From positions 56,461,666 through 56,525,665 of the forward strand of contig NC_080407.1 in assembly GCF_030265065.1 (NCBI RefSeq): a stretch of DNA of 64,000 nucleotides, read 5' to 3'. The translations under genes were made by a program, and so were the position numbers. The DNA comes from Corythoichthys intestinalis. Lineage: Eukaryota; Chordata; Actinopteri; Syngnathiformes; Syngnathidae. Positions within the stretch are counted from its first letter, which is position 1, and every line of letters begins with the position of its first letter. The notes beneath the pieces were generated by a model, which saw only the letters and a list, made by a program, of their open reading frames with translations, did not search any database and was not told the DNA's origin. Positions 59,486 through 64,000 of this stretch are shown piece after piece.

Positions 59486-61134
59486 GGCCGCCGCCCGCGC
59501 CTTTTGTTTACTTTCCTGCAAAGGGGAGAAAAGGCGAACACGCTGACTTCCCGTGACCTCTGACCCGCGGCGGGCGCCCGAGAGCGAACCCCGGAGGAGG
59601 GACTAATTATCCGGTCGGCGTGACGGAAGGTTAAGAGGAAAGCGCTCTCCCAGGCGGCACATTAACACCCCCCCCCCCCACGCCGCCTCCCCCTCGTCCC
59701 GCAGGCGCAGCAGGAGGAAGACGGGGGGGGGGGGGGGGGCGGGGGGTTGAAGGCGGCTCGTAAAAGGCTAAAAAGCGTGAAGGCGGCATGCGGCGGTCAG
59801 AGGCGGAACGTGAGGAGATGAGGCTACTCACCGGGCCCGCCAGGAGGAGAAGCGCGAGAGGACGACCGTCTGGGAATTAGCCCGCCACGGATCATGGCTG
59901 GCGGGGAAGGAGATGGAGGAGGTGGCGGAGGGGGGCAGGTGGCGGCGGGGGGTTGGAGCACCGGGAGGGATTTGTCGGTCTGTCAGCGGCGGGGAGGGAT
60001 GGCGGGGTATGGGGTGGAAGGGGGGGGGGGGGGTGATGGATAATGGGAACGGGGGGGGGGCGTATAATCACCTGGGCTTGGCACAAGCGAGCTTGCGCGA
60101 GGCAGGAAGAAGGAGTTCAATTAGCAGGTGGCGTGGAGACAGCGAGAGACCCTGCAGGGGGGGAGGGGGCGATGAATAATGGCGGAGGTTATGAACGAAT
60201 ACGTGCGTCGTCCTCACGACGCGGCGGAGGGGCGGGGAGGGGGGGGGCCCTCGTTGGCAGGCTGATGCTCGCTGACAGGAAGGGGGAGGGGAAGCGCGTG
60301 TCGGCTCGTGCCCTCCGCTGCGTCTGGCGCCACCCGTGGCCGCGCGCCGCGTGGCGTCTGATTGGCGCCCGGGGAGGAAGAGGAGGCGGTAAAGTGTGAA
60401 GATGATTGGCGGCTCGCCAGGAAGCCGATGAGTCCCGAGCCTTCTCGACGAGTCCCGAGCCTTCCTTGACACAGGTCGAAGGTCGGCCCGCGGTGAGTCG
60501 ACTCGGGTGGTCCGGTGACCTTTGACCCCTCCCCAAAACACATGCCCTCGGAACAACAGGCGCCGTTCGGCATACTGCCGTCTAGTGGACGAGAGCGGAA
60601 AGTGCAACTTTAAATGGCTCCTCCTTCTTCACTCTTCTCAGACAAAGAAAACAAAATACAAGCAATATTTACATATTAAACGGTATGAATGAGGTGATCG
60701 ATTTGTATTATAAACACAACACGGGATAATTCAAAGTGCTTTACAATAGCTACATTAGAATCACCAAGAGAAGGATACATCTGTTCCATTTGAAGTAGGA
60801 GGGTAGGCAGCGAAATGAACCGCTAGTAGACGTCCAATCCGTTTGAAGTGGGAGGGCTGACAGTGAACGCGGCCCTCCTACCTCAAATGGATCAGACGCG
60901 CCGTTACCGTACAGTGGAAGGGAATGCGTTGATGAAAATGGAAAAGCTGGTGGTGAACACATGTATAGTCATCATACGACACGAACAAACAGTTCTTAAA
61001 ACGCTTGTCGTTTTGGAGATACATTTTTGCCCAACAAATAGATTGTCATCTCGTGTTCTAAAAAACGCATGGAAAATGTTAAAATCGGAAATTGATTGAT
61101 GTTTTAATGTAAAATTCATTGAGGAAGTGAGATA
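59486..61134. other. cxxc4 5' flank and intergenic to the tRNA
   Basis: 59515-60600 is extremely rich in G and C homopolymers (for example near 59668-59685, 59728-59742, 60021-60032) and contains GA/GC-rich leader or promoter sequence of cxxc4. An untranslated first exon is likely but cannot be placed, because the acceptor CTTTGCAG just before the start exon lies at about 59516-59523. A copy of the small palindromic family is at 60770-60905. 60910-61134 is AT-rich with nothing recognised. Confidence 0.4.
60770..60905. repeat. Small palindromic repeat family, copy upstream of the tRNA
   Basis: TAGACGTCCAATCCGTTTGA and GTGGGAGGGCTGACAGTGAA are followed by CCTCCTACCTCAAATGGATC with GACGCG, giving inverted halves. 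A partial second unit (CCATTTGAAGTAGGAGGGTA) precedes it at about 60784. Confidence 0.65.
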
Positions 61135-61206
61135 GCGTTGGTGGTGTAGTGGTTAACATAGCTGCCTTCCAAGCAGTTGTCCCGGGTTCGATTCCCGGCT
61201 AACGCA
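61135..61206 (+). tRNA. tRNA-Gly (anticodon TCC)
   Basis: The 72-base sequence folds as a cloverleaf: acceptor GCGTTGG pairs with CTAACGC (one G-T), the D-arm contains GTGTAGTGGTTAACA (A box), the anticodon loop CTTCCAA carries TCC at 61168-61170, and the T-arm contains GGTTCGATTCC (B box). It is almost identical to vertebrate tRNA-Gly-TCC. A T-rich run near 61210-61225 can end Pol III transcription. CCA is not encoded, as normal for eukaryotes. There is no intron. Confidence 0.97.
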
Positions 61207-61643
61207 CATCTTTATTTATTTTTTATTGTTTGAGAAAATGTCTCTTAAAAAAAGTCTTTTTTCTTGTTTTGTCAGCAACGGCTAATCCAGAGAGTAACCG
61301 TCACTTTGTAGTCACCGTGTAACGATCATTGAGCGTGCTCAAATGAATTCTAGATGTCCTAAAAGGTGGATAATCCACGGAATTGTGATGGTTTGAAAGT
61401 TAATCGCAGTGGTCAAAAATCACGCCAATGCATGTTTGACATAGTTGCCCGGGTGGGTGGGGGTCTCTGGAAAAATGCCCCCCTTCCCCTCCCCTCCGGA
61501 ATACGCCCCCTGGCCACCGGTGCTCTCCGGAACTAATTAGCGTCCGCTCCGGCGACACCGATTCCGCCCGAATAACTGCAACGGTGATAGGAGCAGCGAT
61601 TGCGACTCGGTTGAAGCGTCGAGAGCCGAGCGACGAGCGCGGA
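61207..61643. promoter_or_regulatory. Promoter and leader region of the CNTF-like gene
   Basis: After the tRNA terminator there are about 430 bases without a gene. The last 150 bases are GC-rich and lead into the start codon at 61644. No TATA box is obvious at a useful distance, and no specific factor site is claimed. Confidence 0.35.
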
Positions 61644-63324
61644 ATGGCCGAGCAGCAGCAGCAGCAGGACGAGCAGGAGGGGATGAGCTCCCCCGAGGCG
61701 CCGGTGCCCGATTCCTCGGCCACGGGGAGAGCGCTCAACCTCGCCCGGCTTTTGCTCTACGAATCTACCCGCTTGCTCCAGTTATACGTGAGTTTCTTTC
61801 GCTGCGGTTTCTGGACGGTCATCGCCGTATACGGGGACGTGAGTGGCGTTCATTTCACCGCAGCTTTCGTCTCCGCAATGCATCACGGGTTGATAAACGC
61901 TGGATAAGATAGGCCGCACCTTTTGTTGCCTTGGCAACACCACTTCAATATGGAATAGTTCATATTTTTGGACTTGCGTCTTTTTGATGGCTCGGTTCGT
62001 GAATGTTCCTACTGCCGTGCACTTCAAACATGAGTTTAAATCCCACTTTAAATGAATCGGACATCTAGCGACGTCGACGGCAATTCAATGAGTGCCCTGC
62101 ATAGGCCGTGTCAAATGCAGTCCATGGAGAAAAAACAGAAAATGTCATCAATTGTAATGTGTTCGTTCGGTGCCATTCACAGTGTAGAGTAGACATCCGA
62201 GAGGAGGGGGGGCCTGCAGGAAGAATAGAATACTGTACGAAGACCAGGATTAAGGCAGGTGACAGTTTGTGCATCGTTATTGATGTAACAGTGCAAAAAT
62301 CATACACCTGCGAGTGCGACATTTGAACTCGTCACATTTTATATTGATTGCATTTCGCGTATACATCTATCTGCGTTTTTGTTGTTGTTTTTTCCCCCCC
62401 CACGTTCAATAATAAGTGTCCAGCGCATCCTCGGATGCGGGCAGTCATCAGACTAAAAGCCAGAGTCCCCGCTCTCCCTAATGGATTGTGTATTTTTCTT
62501 CCCGGACGGATCCGTCCCCTAATCGATACGACTCGCAGACGGAGCAGGAGAGCTTCCTGTCGGAGCGCCCCCCCGAGGACGGCCGCCTGGTGTCCCTGGA
62601 CCCGAGCCCCGAAGAGCCCGACGCGGAGGGGCGCGTGCGGCTGCTGCACGCCGCCCTGCGCCGCTGCCTGGGCCTGCTGCACTGCGCCATCGCCCGGGCC
62701 GAAGAGGAGTGGGGCGAGCTGGGGAGCGACTACGAGACGCTGCGAGGCGACGTCCGCATCCGCTTGGAGCTTTTGCTCCGCACCACCAAAGATCTGCTGG
62801 AGACGGACGGCGCCGAGCTGGAAGTCACCCCGGACGTCCGCGGCGATGAGGTGCGCTCGTCCGACGATAACGGTGCGGTATCCAAAGCTCGTCTCGGATG
62901 TTGTACCTCCCAATTGGACCTATTTACGACGCTCCGACGAGCGTATTTTTCCAACTCCGGTTCGGCCGCCGCCGCCGCCGCCGTCTGGCTCTCTCCACGT
63001 GTGACATCTATACGGTCACGAGCGCCTAGGTAGCTTTTCGTATGTCGTTTAAGGAAACGTCGTTCAAAAAACTCGACGTCGGTTTTGGATTCCGCACCCG
63101 CCGAGTTTAAAACTGCAGTCTGAGCGTTTACCATCCAAAACGCCGGTCGTAACGATGGTCTCGTCTTGACTTTTGACTAGGAAACGGACGGGGGCGCCGG
63201 CGGAGCTTTCCAACTCAAATTGTGGACGCATCGCGTTCTCCGGGAGCTGGTCCACTGGGCCCACCACGTCTCGCGGGCCCTCCACGTCCTCCACACGCAG
63301 CGGCAAGGAACACGGGACGTCTAA
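61644..63324 (+). CDS. cntf: CNTF-like cytokine (IL-6/LIF family)
   Basis: Exons: 61644-61787, 62539-62850, 63181-63324; 199 residues against 200 in human CNTF, all joins in phase 0. There is no signal peptide, as in CNTF, whereas CLCF1 and other family members have one. Helix A is ALNLARLLLYESTRLLQLY, followed by an AB loop (EDGRLVSLDPSPEE), helix B (RVRLLHAALRRCLGLLHCAI), helix C (LRGDVRIRLELLLRTTKDLL) and helix D (FQLKLWTHRVLRELVHWAHH). Before helix D the TDGGAGGAFQLKLW segment aligns with human GDGGLFEKKLW; F and K are spaced FxxK, the LIF-receptor contact of CNTF-family site 3. The N-terminus has a glutamine run (CAG repeats). Such cytokines signal through gp130/LIFR to JAK-STAT and support neurons. 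A fish M17/CLCF1-type cytokine is the alternative, but length, missing signal peptide and helix D favour CNTF. Confidence 0.75.
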
Positions 63325-64000
63325 ACCGATGAACTGGCTAACTGCCCGAGGGCAGCATTTGGACAGTGACCCTAACCCCTTTATTTATATCGGATGCGTG
63401 AAACGCATTCATTAGGAGGAGTCGACGACAAAAGATTTCACCCGTCGCCATGTTCTGTTTGAACTGACGCGCGCTTTAGCTCGCCGGACGAAATCCGATT
63501 CCGTGAGCGTGTTTGGTCTCACAAAAGATGCCAACGTAGAACCGTTTCGCCGGTCGCCGAACTCATTGGCCGTCATATCCGCGTGAACCGGGACGGCCGC
63601 CGTCAAAAGATGACGCTTCCCTGTCGTACCCTCGTCTTTCCCGTCTGCTCGAATGTCCGTTGCCGTGGATGTCGGCCGATGAGTTCGTTGGTGAAAAGGG
63701 GAAGCTTTTTTGGGCAAGTGGAAAGACCAGGCATCCAGACTTGATCTTCCAATGCTACGGACAGACAGCGCGAGACGTCCAATTCATTCGGTAGTCAATC
63801 AGCGCCCTAGAAAGGTTGATTTCCGTTCAGCGCTGTACATTGTTTTTGGAGCCGGCGGTTAAGTGTCACTGTCCAAATCCTGCGGTACGCCCCGCTGCTC
63901 GACTAACTACTGTAAGCTCCTTTAATAAGGCCCGGCTTTGTCCGCACGGTATTTCCTGCGCACGTGCTAGAATGAATGACCTCCAGTTGGCCGGCGTTTG
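63325..64000. other. 3' flank of the CNTF-like gene to the window edge
   Basis: No gene recognised. A fragment of the small palindromic family (AGACGTCCAATTCATT) lies at about 63770-63795. The remainder may be the cytokine 3' UTR and intergenic sequence; no AATAAA in a convincing place was noticed. Confidence 0.35.

Overview
The window is vertebrate nuclear DNA, almost certainly from a teleost fish with a compact genome. Genes are split into many short exons with GT-AG introns, often only 60 to 150 bases long. Every protein recognised is a vertebrate orthologue, and the repeats are typical of fish: a Rex3/RTE LINE, Tc1/mariner elements and hAT-type MITEs. There is no operon, CRISPR array or phage-like system. 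The species cannot be named from the sequence alone.

Left part (about 2.0-40.0 kb) matches the gene content of human 17p13: tnk1 (+), plscr3 (-), phf23 (-), elp5 (+), ctdnep1 (+), kif1c (+) and gp1ba (+). For most of these the exon chain could be closed base by base with consistent phase: tnk1 762 aa, plscr3 312 aa, elp5 286 aa, ctdnep1 245 aa, kif1c 1163 aa, gp1ba-like 523 aa. phf23 is complete except for one unresolved join near its 5' end. Right part (about 42-63.3 kb) holds wbp1 (+, 369 aa), a cyp17a2-type steroid 17-hydroxylase (-, 509 aa), a short EGR-family zinc-finger gene (+, 335 aa), topors (+, 806 aa), cxxc4 long form (-, 376 aa), a tRNA-Gly(TCC) gene and a CNTF-like cytokine (+, 199 aa). 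In human these genes lie on several chromosomes, so the right part is a fish-specific arrangement or an ancestral linkage.

The genes are unrelated in function: kinase signalling, lipid scrambling, chromatin reading, tRNA modification, nuclear-envelope phosphatase, kinesin transport, thrombocyte adhesion, steroidogenesis, immediate-early transcription, ubiquitin/SUMO ligation, Wnt/CpG reader, neurotrophic cytokine. Several promoters carry motifs that fit their gene: a GATA/ETS pair before gp1ba, an SF-1 site before the cyp17 gene, a CArG box plus TATA box before the EGR gene, and an RFX X-box before wbp1.

The most unusual non-coding structures are mobile or foldback elements inside introns. 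They are a roughly 2.2-kb imperfect palindrome in ctdnep1 intron 5, a 519-bp inverted-repeat element in elp5 intron 2, two hAT-like MITEs, an IR/DR-type Tc1 element splitting gp1ba intron 1, a scrambled Tc1/mariner relic in plscr3, a Rex3 LINE in the last kif1c intron, a dispersed element shared by the ctdnep1 intron and the gp1ba-wbp1 gap, and a small palindromic family present in about a dozen copies. Other oddities are two GC-AG introns, a 63-base in-frame mini-intron in elp5, an internally repeated topors tail, and wbp1/cyp17a2 3' ends that almost touch.
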